A DNA stretch of 64,000 bases from positions 1 through 64,000 of the forward strand of contig NZ_JBQJIK010000016.1 in the NCBI RefSeq assembly GCF_052078665.1, read 5' to 3'. Below the pieces are notes generated by a model that worked only from the letters and a program-made list of their open reading frames with translations, did not search any database and was not told the DNA's origin. Position numbers and translations under genes: made by a program. Shown piece by piece: positions 1 to 7,849 of the stretch (position 1 is the first letter of the stretch; each line of letters begins with the position of its first letter). Source of the stretch: Inquilinus sp052078665. Its GTDB lineage: Bacteria > Pseudomonadota > Alphaproteobacteria > DSM-16000 > Inquilinaceae.

Positions 1-480
1 GCGCCGGCCATCACCCTGGGCCGGATCTGCACCGTCGACGACCCGCAGCGGCTATCGCGGGTGCGCGCGGCGCTGCCGGCCTATGCCGGCATCGAGACCG
101 ACTGGCTGCCGGTGCTGGCCGCCGGCGCCGGAACCGGCAAGGGCCTCTCCGTCCTGCCCGAGCTCGACGACAGCGTCCTGATCCTGTTCCCCGACGGGGA
201 CCCCGCCCGCGGCATCGTGATGGGCGGCCTGTTCGGCGAGCGCGAATGGCCCGGCGCCGCCGGCGAGGGCCGGCGATCCTTCACTTTCCGCTCGCCGAGC
301 GGCCAGGTCTTCACGCTCGACGGCGAGCGGGCGCTGGCGCGGCTTGAGACCTCCGCCGGCGACATGCTCGAGCTCGGCCCGGACGGCACCGTCCTGCGGT
401 CGACCACCGACCTCACCATCGAGGCGCCCGGCCGCAGGGTCACCATCCGCGCCAACGCCATCGACTTCAGGAAGGGTTGA
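1..480 (+). CDS. Baseplate spike protein, gpV/VgrG-like (5' partial)
   Basis: The frame is open from base 1, so the N-terminus lies outside the window and the visible 159 codons are the C-terminal part. The segment has an OB-fold-like stretch (LSVLPELDDSVLILFPDGDP, then GIVMGGLFGE) followed by short alternating beta repeats ending in TIEAPGRRVTIRANAIDF. This is typical of phage baseplate protein V, gp5 and VgrG spikes, where an OB domain leads into a trimeric beta-helix needle. The product would form the central spike of a contractile tail or injection system. It heads a tightly packed run of baseplate genes (next start 3 bp after its stop). Whether this is an extracellular contractile injection system or a prophage tail cannot be settled because the sheath and tube genes lie upstream. 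Confidence 0.8.
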   Translation, partial: APAITLGRICTVDDPQRLSRVRAALPAYAGIETDWLPVLAAGAGTGKGLSVLPELDDSVLILFPDGDPARGIVMGGLFGEREWPGAAGEGRRSFTFRSPSGQVFTLDGERALARLETSAGDMLELGPDGTVLRSTTDLTIEAPGRRVTIRANAIDFRKG

Positions 481-483
481 GAC

Positions 484-828
484 ATGCTGTGGCTGACCGA
501 GGACGCCGTTCTGATCTGCGACCATGGCGGGCAGGTGACGATCAAGCCGACCCAGACCCTGGTCCGCATCGAGGACCGCCAGGTGCTGGTGGACGACGAC
601 CCCGAGCACCGCAACATCCGGCACTGCCCGAACACCAACCCGGTCGTCGGCCTGCGCCCCTGCCTGAACACGCTGGCCGTCCGCGAGGGCTATTCGACGC
701 TGCTGACGGTGGAGGGCGAACCGGTCTGCCTCGACTCCGTCCGCGGGCTCACCGACGGCTCTCCCCCCGGCATCGTCAACTACAAGGTCGTCGAGCCCGG
801 CCAGCCTTTCGTGACGGCGGACGCATGA
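484..828 (+). CDS. Small Cys/His-containing protein of baseplate operon, possibly PAAR-like tip
   Basis: A 114-residue protein with no signal peptide. It carries CDHGG near the N-terminus and further cysteines in RHCPN, RPCLN and PVCLD. It lies between the spike gene and the gp25 gene, where contractile injection systems often encode the PAAR-like protein that caps the spike. PAAR domains are small, beta-rich and bind one metal through His/Cys, which fits the residues seen, but I do not see a canonical PAAR motif. Its stop overlaps the next start as ATGA, indicating translational coupling. The function is inferred from position, size and putative metal ligands. It may instead be an adaptor specific to this family of machines. 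Confidence 0.6.
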   Translation: MLWLTEDAVLICDHGGQVTIKPTQTLVRIEDRQVLVDDDPEHRNIRHCPNTNPVVGLRPCLNTLAVREGYSTLLTVEGEPVCLDSVRGLTDGSPPGIVNYKVVEPGQPFVTADA

Positions 829-1283
829 GCCCGGCGATGCGCGGATGGCGGTTCGATGGCGTGGCCCTCGGCGGCGGCCTCGGCGACGGGCCTGCGCCCG
901 GCGGGCCGCTGCTGACCCCGGCCGGCGGCGTGGCCATGATCGCGGACGACGTCATGGTGCGGCAGTCGATCATCCTGCTGCTGACGACGATCCCCGGCGA
1001 GCGGGTGATGCGGCCCGACTACGGCTGCCCGCTGCACCGCCTGATGTTCGCGCCCAACGACGCCACCACCGCCGGCCTGGCGATCCACTACATCCGCCAG
1101 GCGCTGCAGCGCTGGGAGCCCCGCATCGACGTCCTGCGCCTCGACGCGGGCGCTGCGATCGCCGGCGAGCCGGGGGAGGACAGCGGGACCCGTCTCACCG
1201 TCGAACTGGACTACCGGGTCCGGTCGACCAACGGTCTCGGCCGAGTGGCCTTCTCGGTCGATCTGAACGGAGGCGTCGTCTGA
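825..1283 (+). CDS. Baseplate wedge protein, GPW/gp25 family
   Basis: A 152-residue protein. The central stretch MVRQSIILLLTTIPGERVMRP followed by DYGCPLHRLMFAPND is the family hallmark of GPW/gp25 lysozyme-like baseplate wedge proteins: a helix, a GERxMRPdyG turn, then L..l.F.p.d. A C-terminal beta segment (LTVELDYRVRSTNGLGRVAFSVD) is also typical. In contractile tails and injection systems gp25 binds the sheath and starts sheath polymerisation. The start ATG at 825 overlaps the upstream stop by four bases and the gene ends TGATG into the gpJ gene, so the operon is tightly coupled. The identification is from sequence pattern and neighbours. Confidence 0.88.
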   Translation: MSPAMRGWRFDGVALGGGLGDGPAPGGPLLTPAGGVAMIADDVMVRQSIILLLTTIPGERVMRPDYGCPLHRLMFAPNDATTAGLAIHYIRQALQRWEPRIDVLRLDAGAAIAGEPGEDSGTRLTVELDYRVRSTNGLGRVAFSVDLNGGVV

Positions 1284-3835
1284 TGCCGCTGCCCAGCCCC
1301 AAGCTCGACGATCGCACCTTCCGCCAGCTGGTGGCCGAAGCCCTCACGGTCGTCGACCGCACCTGTCCGGCCTGGACGGACCGGTCACCGAGCGATCCCG
1401 GCGTGACCCTGATCGAGGCCTTCGCCTTCCTCACCGACAACCTTCTCTACCGGCTCAACCGGGTGCCCGAGAAGGTCTATGTCAGCCTGCTCAACCTGAT
1501 GGGCATCAAGCTGCGGGCCCCGGCCGCGGCATCGGTCACCCTGACCTTTGCGCGCGGCGGCAAGGCGACGGGGGCGATCGCCATCCCACAGGGCACCCGG
1601 GTCGCGACCACCGACGGTTCGGTCGAATTCGTGGTGACGCGCGGCGGCACCCTGGCGGAAGGCCAGGCCAGCCTGGATCTGCCCGCCCTGCATTGCGAGC
1701 CGGTGGCGGGCGAGCTGACCGGGCTTGGGTCCGGCGCGCCGGGCCAGAGCGTCCGGCTGAAGCGGCCGCCGGTGATCGCGCCGTCGGGCGACGATCTTGA
1801 CCTCGTCGTCGGCGTCGAAACGGCCCCGCAGGAGCTGGCGGAAGGCAGTCCGTCGCGGGCCTTCGACGGCAAGGCCTATCGCATCTGGACCGAGGTCGAC
1901 AGCTTCGCCGATTGCGCCCCCGGGGACTGCGCCTATGTCGTCGACCGGGCCGAGGGCCGGATCGTCTTCGCCCCGGCCCGCGCCGGCGGCATGGACGGCG
2001 CCGCGACCCTGGCCGCGACGCCGCCGGCCAACCGCGAGATCCGGGTCTGGTACCGCCGTGGGGGAGGGCGCTCGGGCAATGTCGCGGCCGGCACCCTGAC
2101 GGTGCTCAAGGACGTGCCCGACGGGGTGACGGCCAGCAACGCCGAGCGCGCCGTCGGCGGCGCCGACGGCGAGGCGGTGCAGGACGCCATGCGGCGCGGG
2201 CCGGAGATCCTCGGCTACAGCCGATGCGCGGTCACCGCGCGGGACTTCGAGCGCCTGGCCGCCGGCGTCGGCGGCGTGGCGCAGGCCCGGGCCTATGCCC
2301 AGGCCCAGGCCTGGCGGCATGCCGATCCGGGCGTGGTCGAGATCCTGCTGGTGCCGTCGATCGAGGCCGATGCTTCGCCCCAGGACGCGGTGACGCCGGA
2401 GGTGCTGACCCAGCATCAGGTCGAGGCGTTGCGGACGCGGGTCGACAAGATCGTCGATGCCCGGCGGCCGCTCGGGGTGCGGACGGTCGTCGGCTGGGCC
2501 CACGGCCGCGCCGTGTCGGTCACCGCCCGGGTCGTGGTCGGGCGGCAGGAGGATGCCGCCTCGGTCGAGACCCGGCTGCACCGCCGCCTGAACCTGCTGT
2601 TCTCACCGCTGCGCGACCGGCCCTTCGGCCGGGTGATCCGGGTGTCGGACGTCTACGAGGCGCTGCTGTCGGAGCCGGGCGTGCAATATGCCGACCAGAT
2701 CTCCCTCGCCGTCGACGACGCGCCGAATCGCGACGTGATCGACATGGTGCGGGACCCGCATCAGCCGCGGACCTGGTTCGCCGCCGCGGCGGACGGGCTG
2801 CACCGGACCCTGGACGACGGCGACAGCTGGGCCCGCATCTTTGCCGATCCGGGCGAGACGGTGCGCTTCATCCGCCGCGACCCCGACCATCCGGGACTGC
2901 TGGCGCTCGGCGTCCAGCGCGGGGATCAGGGCGCCATCCACATCTCCCGCGACTGCGGCGAGACCTGGACCCGCAACGCGGCCGCGTTCGAATTCCCCGT
3001 GACCGACGCCGTCTGGCTCACCCGGGCCGGCCTGTCCGAGCTGCTGATCGCGGCCGAGCGCGGCCTGTTCCGGATCCAGCCCGGCCGCGACAGCGGGCCC
3101 GTGGCGATCAAGGTCGGCGACGCCGCAATCGACGACCGCGGTTTCTACGCCGTGACCACCGTGACCTCGCCCTCGGGCGTGATCATGGTGGCCGCCGCGG
3201 CGCGGATGAAGGGGGGGGTCTTCCTGTCCGCCGCTGCCGGGCTGTCGGAGACCTTCCGCCCGATCGGCCTGAAGGACAAGGACGTCCGGGTCCTGGTGGT
3301 CCAGCGCTACAACGCGCGCGACTATCTCTGGGCCGGCCTCTCGGCCGAGGCCGGGCAGCAGGGCGAGGGCGCCGCGCGCATCGAGCTGCGGGTCACCGGC
3401 GAGGATGATGCGGAAGGCTGGAAGCGGGTCAATCTCGGCTGGCAGGGCGGCTCCTGCGAAGGCCTGGCCTTCGCCGGCAACATGGTCCTGGCCGGGTCGA
3501 ACCGGGCAGGGGTGCTGATCCTCGACAACAGCGCGGCCGCACCGACCTGGGAGGCCAGCAAGCTCGGTTCCGGCCTGCCGATCCGGGACAAGGACCGGCT
3601 ATGGCATCCGGTTCTGGCGGTCGCCGCGGCGCCGCCCGCCGCGGATGGCGGTGTCGTCGCACTGGCCGGCGGGCCGGTGGGGCTGTGCCGCAGCGCCGAT
3701 GGCGGACAGACCTTCGTGTCGGTGTCGGCCACCGTGTTCAACGACCGCGCGCCGCTGCCGCGCAACTGGCTGTACTGCGCCGGCCGCCACAGCATCACCG
3801 TCGTCTCGGGCGATCCCGGGGGAGGTGGGTCGTGA
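1283..3835 (+). CDS. Baseplate J-like protein fused to a C-terminal Asp-box beta-propeller
   Basis: An 850-residue protein. Residues 1 to about 480 match the putative baseplate assembly (gpJ-like) family: a D-x-T-F-R-Q-L-V start, SPSDPGVTLIEAFAFLTDNL, then long beta-rich sections and a late DVYEALLSEPGV. From about residue 486 the sequence changes to repeats of the BNR/Asp-box type: TLDDGDSW near 508, SRDCGETW near 554 and SADGGQTF near 802, separated by hydrophobic beta strands. This predicts a propeller of about 360 residues fused to the wedge protein. GpJ forms the outer baseplate wedge. A propeller there would sit on the baseplate periphery and could bind glycan or protein. The start is set by the TGATG overlap with gp25, and the end overlaps the gpI start. 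The fusion is the odd feature; the function of the extension is unknown. Confidence 0.85.
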   Translation: MPLPSPKLDDRTFRQLVAEALTVVDRTCPAWTDRSPSDPGVTLIEAFAFLTDNLLYRLNRVPEKVYVSLLNLMGIKLRAPAAASVTLTFARGGKATGAIAIPQGTRVATTDGSVEFVVTRGGTLAEGQASLDLPALHCEPVAGELTGLGSGAPGQSVRLKRPPVIAPSGDDLDLVVGVETAPQELAEGSPSRAFDGKAYRIWTEVDSFADCAPGDCAYVVDRAEGRIVFAPARAGGMDGAATLAATPPANREIRVWYRRGGGRSGNVAAGTLTVLKDVPDGVTASNAERAVGGADGEAVQDAMRRGPEILGYSRCAVTARDFERLAAGVGGVAQARAYAQAQAWRHADPGVVEILLVPSIEADASPQDAVTPEVLTQHQVEALRTRVDKIVDARRPLGVRTVVGWAHGRAVSVTARVVVGRQEDAASVETRLHRRLNLLFSPLRDRPFGRVIRVSDVYEALLSEPGVQYADQISLAVDDAPNRDVIDMVRDPHQPRTWFAAAADGLHRTLDDGDSWARIFADPGETVRFIRRDPDHPGLLALGVQRGDQGAIHISRDCGETWTRNAAAFEFPVTDAVWLTRAGLSELLIAAERGLFRIQPGRDSGPVAIKVGDAAIDDRGFYAVTTVTSPSGVIMVAAAARMKGGVFLSAAAGLSETFRPIGLKDKDVRVLVVQRYNARDYLWAGLSAEAGQQGEGAARIELRVTGEDDAEGWKRVNLGWQGGSCEGLAFAGNMVLAGSNRAGVLILDNSAAAPTWEASKLGSGLPIRDKDRLWHPVLAVAAAPPAADGGVVALAGGPVGLCRSADGGQTFVSVSATVFNDRAPLPRNWLYCAGRHSITVVSGDPGGGGS

Positions 3836-4401
3836 AGGCCGACCAGATCGCCCGCTTCCTGCCGGAGACCTACCGGGCGGCGCTCGGCTCCGGCCGCCTG
3901 CTGGAAACCTTGCTCGTGGTCATGGAGACGATGCACGCCCCGGCGGACGCCGTGCTCGACGGCCTCGACAGCCATTTCGACGCGCGGCGGACCCCGGACC
4001 GGTTCGTGCCCTATCTCGCGAGCTGGCTCGACCTCGACCGCTACCTGGACTGGCCGGGCGGACCCCAGGCGCCGCCGCGCTACGCCGCCGGCCTGGGGCG
4101 GCTGCGCGAGCTGACCGCCCAGGCGGCGGAGCTCGGCCGCTGGCGCGGCACCTCCGACGGGCTGCTGCGCTTCCTCGAGGTCGCGACCGGTATTCCCGGT
4201 TTCGCCATCGAGGAGAACCCGCCGGACGAGCAGGGCGCACCGCGGCCGTTCCATCTTCGGGTCCGTGCCCCGCCGGCGGCACTGGAGGTGAAGGATCTCG
4301 TGTACCGCGTGATCGAGGCGGAGAAGCCGGCCCACGTCACCAGCGAGGTCGAATTCGAGGGGGGCCGCCCGGCGGCCGGAGAATTGAGTAGAAAGGGATA
4401 G
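3832..4401 (+). CDS. Phage tail protein I (P2 gpI-like) baseplate component
   Basis: A 189-residue protein starting with GTG, which overlaps the gpJ stop as GTGA. The N-terminal IARFLPETYR, the middle FVPYLASWLDLDRYLDWP, and the LGRWRGTSDGLLRFLEVATG segment are typical of the P2 I-like family, a partner of gpJ in the wedge. The short length is usual for the version found in contractile injection clusters. Its final 60 or so bases (HVTSEVEFEGG to the stop) have a degraded second copy at 5648-5716, part of a tandem duplication described separately. Five bases separate its stop from the first PASTA gene, so the membrane proteins that follow are probably in the same transcript. Confidence 0.85.
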   Translation: MKADQIARFLPETYRAALGSGRLLETLLVVMETMHAPADAVLDGLDSHFDARRTPDRFVPYLASWLDLDRYLDWPGGPQAPPRYAAGLGRLRELTAQAAELGRWRGTSDGLLRFLEVATGIPGFAIEENPPDEQGAPRPFHLRVRAPPAALEVKDLVYRVIEAEKPAHVTSEVEFEGGRPAAGELSRKG

Positions 4402-4405
4402 TCAA

Positions 4406-5554
4406 ATGCCGAGTTTCGAGATTCCGGATATTCCGCCCAAGGCCCAGCTGAAGCAGGAGACCGAAAACAACCAGACGGTCAGCACCGGCGCGGTCACCTT
4501 CACCGTCACCAACAAGACCGGCCAGGGCCTCTCCGGCCGGGTCACGATCGAGCCGCAGGGCGAGGCCAAGGCGGAGTGGTTCAGCGTCGACGGCGAGAGC
4601 GAGCGCCAGTTCGCCGCCGGCGGCACCCACACCTTCACCGTCCGGATCAAGACCCCGCCAGCGGCGACGGCCGGGACCTATTCCCTCAAGGTCAGGGCGG
4701 TGGCGATAAACGACCCGGACAACGACTTCGCGGAAAGCCCGGTCGTCGTCTTCGACATCGCCGCCCCGCCGGTCGTCGATACCAAGAAGAAGAAGCTGCC
4801 CTGGTGGATCTTCGTCGCGATCGGCGGCGGCGTCGCCGTGGTCGCCGGCGTGGTGGTGGCGGTCATCCTGTTCACGGGCGGCGGCGGGACGAAGGTCCCG
4901 AATGTGGTCGACCTTCCATTCACCGAGGCCGAGCAGCAGCTCACCGCAGCCAAGTTCACCGTCGTCCAGGACAACGACGCCGACAGCGACAAGGCGCCGG
5001 GCACCGTCACCGGCCAGGACCCCGGGGCGGACACCGAGGCGGACGAGGGGGCCCAGGTCACGCTGCGCGTCGCCCAGGGCGTGGAGGTGCTGAACGTCGT
5101 CGGCCAGCCCTTCGCGGCGGCGGAGAACGCGCTTCGGCTCGGTCACGGCTTCAAGGTCGAGCGGGTCGTCGGTCAGGCCGGCGGCAAGGCCCCCGAGACC
5201 GTGGTCGGCCAGGTTCCGCTGCCGCCCGAGCGGGCGGCGCGCGGCGGGACGGTGAAACTGACGGTCGATCCCGGCGTCGCGGTTCCCAACATGCCCATCC
5301 CGACGACGCAGCAGACCGCCGTGAACACCCTGCAAGGCGCCGGGCTCGGCGTCCGGATCACCGGCCGTTGTCAGGTTTCGGGGATAGTCGACGAGGTTAT
5401 CGACATCAGCCCGGCCCGGGGAGCCTTCGTCGCCAAGGGGGCGACGGTCGACCTGATTATCCGTGTCCGGTCCACAATCGGCAGCTGCTTCATCATCCCG
5501 CCGATCTTTCTCAAGCCTACCGATCGCTTCGTCTTCAGACCAGTCACCCAGTAG
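4406..5554 (+). CDS. Ig-like/PASTA membrane protein, copy A
   Basis: A 382-residue protein. Residues 1-120 form an all-beta Ig/CARDB-like domain (VTFTVTNKTGQGLSGRVTIE, TFTVRIKTPP). KKKK at 127-130 precedes one transmembrane helix at about 131-157. Three PASTA repeats follow at roughly 162-226 (KVPNVVDLPFTEAEQQL), 227-291 (LNVVGQPFAAAENALR) and 292-357. There is no signal peptide. By the positive-inside rule the N-domain is cytoplasmic and the PASTA array periplasmic. PASTA domains are known from Gram-positive Ser/Thr kinases and penicillin-binding proteins, where they bind peptidoglycan fragments. They are uncommon in alphaproteobacteria and unexpected beside baseplate genes. No kinase domain is present. 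I infer a cell-wall-sensing or anchoring role; the family is not one I can name. Confidence 0.85.
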   Translation: MPSFEIPDIPPKAQLKQETENNQTVSTGAVTFTVTNKTGQGLSGRVTIEPQGEAKAEWFSVDGESERQFAAGGTHTFTVRIKTPPAATAGTYSLKVRAVAINDPDNDFAESPVVVFDIAAPPVVDTKKKKLPWWIFVAIGGGVAVVAGVVVAVILFTGGGGTKVPNVVDLPFTEAEQQLTAAKFTVVQDNDADSDKAPGTVTGQDPGADTEADEGAQVTLRVAQGVEVLNVVGQPFAAAENALRLGHGFKVERVVGQAGGKAPETVVGQVPLPPERAARGGTVKLTVDPGVAVPNMPIPTTQQTAVNTLQGAGLGVRITGRCQVSGIVDEVIDISPARGAFVAKGATVDLIIRVRSTIGSCFIIPPIFLKPTDRFVFRPVTQ

Positions 5555-5578
5555 CCGCGGCAGAGGACAGCAGCGGCC

Positions 5579-5647
5579 ATGGCACCGATCTTCGCCCTCG
5601 AGCCCCGTCCCGGCGGCGCTGGGCATCGGCGTCCTGGTCGCTGTCGG
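5579..5647 (+). pseudogene. Truncated 5' remnant of a copy of the 6878 membrane-protein gene
   Basis: The stretch starting at ATG 5579 (atggcaccgatcttcgccct) aligns with the beginning of the intact gene at 6881 (atggcacggatcttcgccct) and continues through ctgggcatcgg before similarity ends near 5647. Reading frame and length are lost. It is the leftover of a duplicated downstream gene, cut off where the second duplication unit begins. It shows that copy A of the PASTA gene was once followed by the same membrane-protein gene as copy B. Confidence 0.8.
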
Positions 5648-5716
5648 CCCACGCCACCAGCGCAGTCGAATTCGAGGACGCCGACCAGCGACCGGAGAAT
5701 GAGCAGAGAGGAATAG
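5648..5716 (+). pseudogene. 3' remnant of a copy of the gpI gene (duplication junction)
   Basis: The stretch from 5648 (cccacgccaccagcg, then gtcgaattcgagg, and gaatagtc before the next start) mirrors the last part of the gpI gene and the short spacer before PASTA copy A at 4331-4405 (cccacgtcaccagcg, gtcgaattcgagg, ggatagtc). It no longer belongs to a gene. It now supplies only the leader and ribosome-binding region of PASTA copy B. Its offset from the original is about 1.32 kb, which gives the period of the tandem duplication. Confidence 0.8.
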
Positions 5717-5718
5717 TC

Positions 5719-6852
5719 ATGCCGAGTTTCGAGATTCCGGATATTCCGCCGAAGGCCGCGCTGAAGCACGAGACCGAGGGCGACCAGACCTTCAGCACCG
5801 GCGCGGTCACCTTCACCGTCACCAACAAGACCAACCAGGGTCTCTCCGGCCGGGTCACGATCGAGCCGCAGGGCGAAGCCAAGGCGGAGTGGTTCAGCGT
5901 CGACGGCGAGAGCGAGCGCGACTTCGCCGCCGGCGGCACCCACACCTTCACCGTCCGGATCAAGACTCCACCGACGGCGACGGCGGGGACCTATTCCCTC
6001 AAGGTCCGGGCGGTGGCGATCAACGACCCGGACAACGACTTCGCGGAAAGCCCGGTCGTCGTCTTCGACGTCGCCGCCCCGCCGGTCGCCGCCCCGAAGA
6101 AGGGGCTGCCGTGGTGGATCTTCGCCGCGATCGGCGGCGGCGTCGCCGTGGTCGCCGCGGTGGTGGCGGTGATCTTCCTGTGGCCGGCCAGCGGAACGAA
6201 GGTCCCGAACGTGGTCGACCTTCCGTTCGTCGAGGCCGAGCAGCAGCTCACCGCAGCCAAGTTCACCGTCGTCCAGGAGACCGACCCCGACAGCGACAAG
6301 GCGCCGGGCATCGTCACCGGCCAGGACCCGGCGGCCGAGACCAAGCTGAAGGACGGCGGCCAGGTCACGCTGCGCGTGGCCGCGGGCGCCGAGCTGCCGA
6401 ACGTCGTCGGCCAGCTGTTCCCGGCGGCGGAGAGCACGCTCCGGGTGAGCCATGGCTTCCGGGTCGAGCGGATCGCCGGTGCCGCCGGTGGCAAGGCCCC
6501 CGAGACCGTGGTCGGCCAGGATCCGATGCCGCCGGCGCAGGTGGCGCGCGGCGGGACGGTGAGGCTGACGGTCGATCCCGGCGTCGGCGTTCCCGCCATC
6601 GCGGTGCCGACGACGCAGCAGGCCGCCACGAGCAGCCTGCAGTCCGCCGGCCTCGCCCCCCGGATCAGCGGCCGATGCGAGGCGGGAACGCCGGATCAGG
6701 TCATCGCCGTCGTCCCGGCGTCGGGAACCCTGGTCGCCAAGGGATCGGCGGTCGACCTGACGATCCGCGTCTCGCCCAGCACCATCGGCTGCCGGTTGCG
6801 CGGCCCGATCCGGCCGGACGAGCGCGTCGTGCTCAGGCCGCTCACCCCATAA
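5719..6852 (+). CDS. Ig-like/PASTA membrane protein, copy B
   Basis: A 377-residue paralogue of the preceding PASTA protein with the same architecture: Ig-like domain 1-120, one transmembrane helix about 130-154 after a PKKG turn, and three PASTA repeats (KVPNVVDLPFVEAEQQL, LPNVVGQLFPAAESTLR, VPAIAVPTTQQAATSSL). The first 120 residues differ from copy A at only a few positions, while the PASTA and extreme C-terminal parts have diverged more. That pattern fits strong constraint, or recent conversion, on the cytoplasmic domain and freer change outside. ATG 5719 corresponds exactly to ATG 4406 of copy A. The next gene starts 25 bp downstream. A cytoplasmic partner shared by both copies, perhaps the contractile baseplate, is inference. 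Confidence 0.85.
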   Translation: MPSFEIPDIPPKAALKHETEGDQTFSTGAVTFTVTNKTNQGLSGRVTIEPQGEAKAEWFSVDGESERDFAAGGTHTFTVRIKTPPTATAGTYSLKVRAVAINDPDNDFAESPVVVFDVAAPPVAAPKKGLPWWIFAAIGGGVAVVAAVVAVIFLWPASGTKVPNVVDLPFVEAEQQLTAAKFTVVQETDPDSDKAPGIVTGQDPAAETKLKDGGQVTLRVAAGAELPNVVGQLFPAAESTLRVSHGFRVERIAGAAGGKAPETVVGQDPMPPAQVARGGTVRLTVDPGVGVPAIAVPTTQQAATSSLQSAGLAPRISGRCEAGTPDQVIAVVPASGTLVAKGSAVDLTIRVSPSTIGCRLRGPIRPDERVVLRPLTP

Positions 6853-6877
6853 CCGCTGCGATACGGAGGCCTATTCC

Positions 6878-7837
6878 ATGATGGCACGGATCTTCGCCCT
6901 CGAGCCGCTTCTGGTCGCTCTGGGCATCGGGCTGGTCGGGGCGATCCTCGCCGCGATCATTCGGGCGGTAAAAGGCGACGGCGCCGGGTCGGTGGCGCTG
7001 CGCGCCCTCGAGACCTTCCTCACCGCGGCGCTGGGCGCGTTCCTGGCCCGCGCCTTCATCAGCCTGGTGCTCGATCTCGGCGGCAACACCGACGGCACGG
7101 TCGTGGTCACCAGCCTGCTGTTCACGATCTGGCCCGGCGTCATCAACCTGGTGAGCTGGGCCTTCGGTGACCCGATCATCGGCGTCGATGGGCTGCTCTG
7201 GATCGCGCTTGTCATCGGCGGCCTGGTCGGGCTGAACGACGGGCTCTGGGCGATCCAGCGCTGGCTCGGCTTCGGCGTCCTGACCTTCCTGCTCGACGTC
7301 ACCTGGGGGCTCGCCGGATCGACCAACGGTGTGCTCCTGCACCTGATCAACATCGTCTGGGGCGATCATGCCGATGGCGAACCGGAGAACCGGCAATCGG
7401 CGCATCGCTACAGGAGCGGCTTCTGCCTGAAGAAGGACTTCGCCTTCACCCAAGGGGCGGTAATGAGCCGGATGCTGCACACAAACTCCGGCGACCACCG
7501 GCCCGGCTCGGCCCTGCACAACCACGAATTCATCCATGTCTGGCAGAACCGGATCCTCGGGCCGTTCTTCTGGTTCTCCTATATGGGCTGGATGGCGGTG
7601 CTGTTCCTGCCCGCCCTGATCGTCGGGCTGATCGCCAAGTCGGTCGGCGATACCATCCTCTACTGGTGCTATTACAACGACCCCTGGGAGGTGATGGCCT
7701 ACACGATTGCCAACAAAAACTCCCGGACCGGCCCGGGATGGCAATGCTGGGACCTGCCTGTGGCCATTCCCCTGAACGTTCTGGTGACCGCCGGCCTGGC
7801 CGCGTTCTTCGCCTGGATCGTCAGCGTCGGCTTCTAG
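6878..7837 (+). CDS. Polytopic membrane protein with HExxHxxQ metallopeptidase-like motif
   Basis: A 319-residue protein. The first 160 residues contain about four or five hydrophobic segments. A soluble stretch at about 165-225 contains HNHEFIHVWQ (HEFIH at 216-220, Q223). A second membrane pair follows, with DPWEVMAY between them (E271). HExxHxxQ plus a downstream Glu in an xExxAY context resembles zinc metallopeptidase-like proteins; DUF4157 domains, common in contractile-injection clusters, carry a similar HExxHxxQ. I cannot show that the fold is the same. The gene follows PASTA copy B closely, and a truncated 5' copy lies after PASTA copy A, so the two have travelled as a unit. The role is unknown: membrane protease, processing enzyme or structural protein are all possible. 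Confidence 0.75.
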   Translation: MMARIFALEPLLVALGIGLVGAILAAIIRAVKGDGAGSVALRALETFLTAALGAFLARAFISLVLDLGGNTDGTVVVTSLLFTIWPGVINLVSWAFGDPIIGVDGLLWIALVIGGLVGLNDGLWAIQRWLGFGVLTFLLDVTWGLAGSTNGVLLHLINIVWGDHADGEPENRQSAHRYRSGFCLKKDFAFTQGAVMSRMLHTNSGDHRPGSALHNHEFIHVWQNRILGPFFWFSYMGWMAVLFLPALIVGLIAKSVGDTILYWCYYNDPWEVMAYTIANKNSRTGPGWQCWDLPVAIPLNVLVTAGLAAFFAWIVSVGF

Positions 7838-7849
7838 GGACGCCGCCCG

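Noticed and set aside
1..4401. Baseplate genes as part of an ordinary prophage
   Set aside because: Not excluded, but no lysis, portal, terminase or integrase genes appear downstream and the genes lead into PASTA and membrane proteins. Sequence left of base 1 is needed to decide.
4576..5718. In-frame open extension upstream of PASTA copy B
   Set aside because: The extension reads copy A in the wrong frame; ATG 5719 aligns exactly with the start of copy A.
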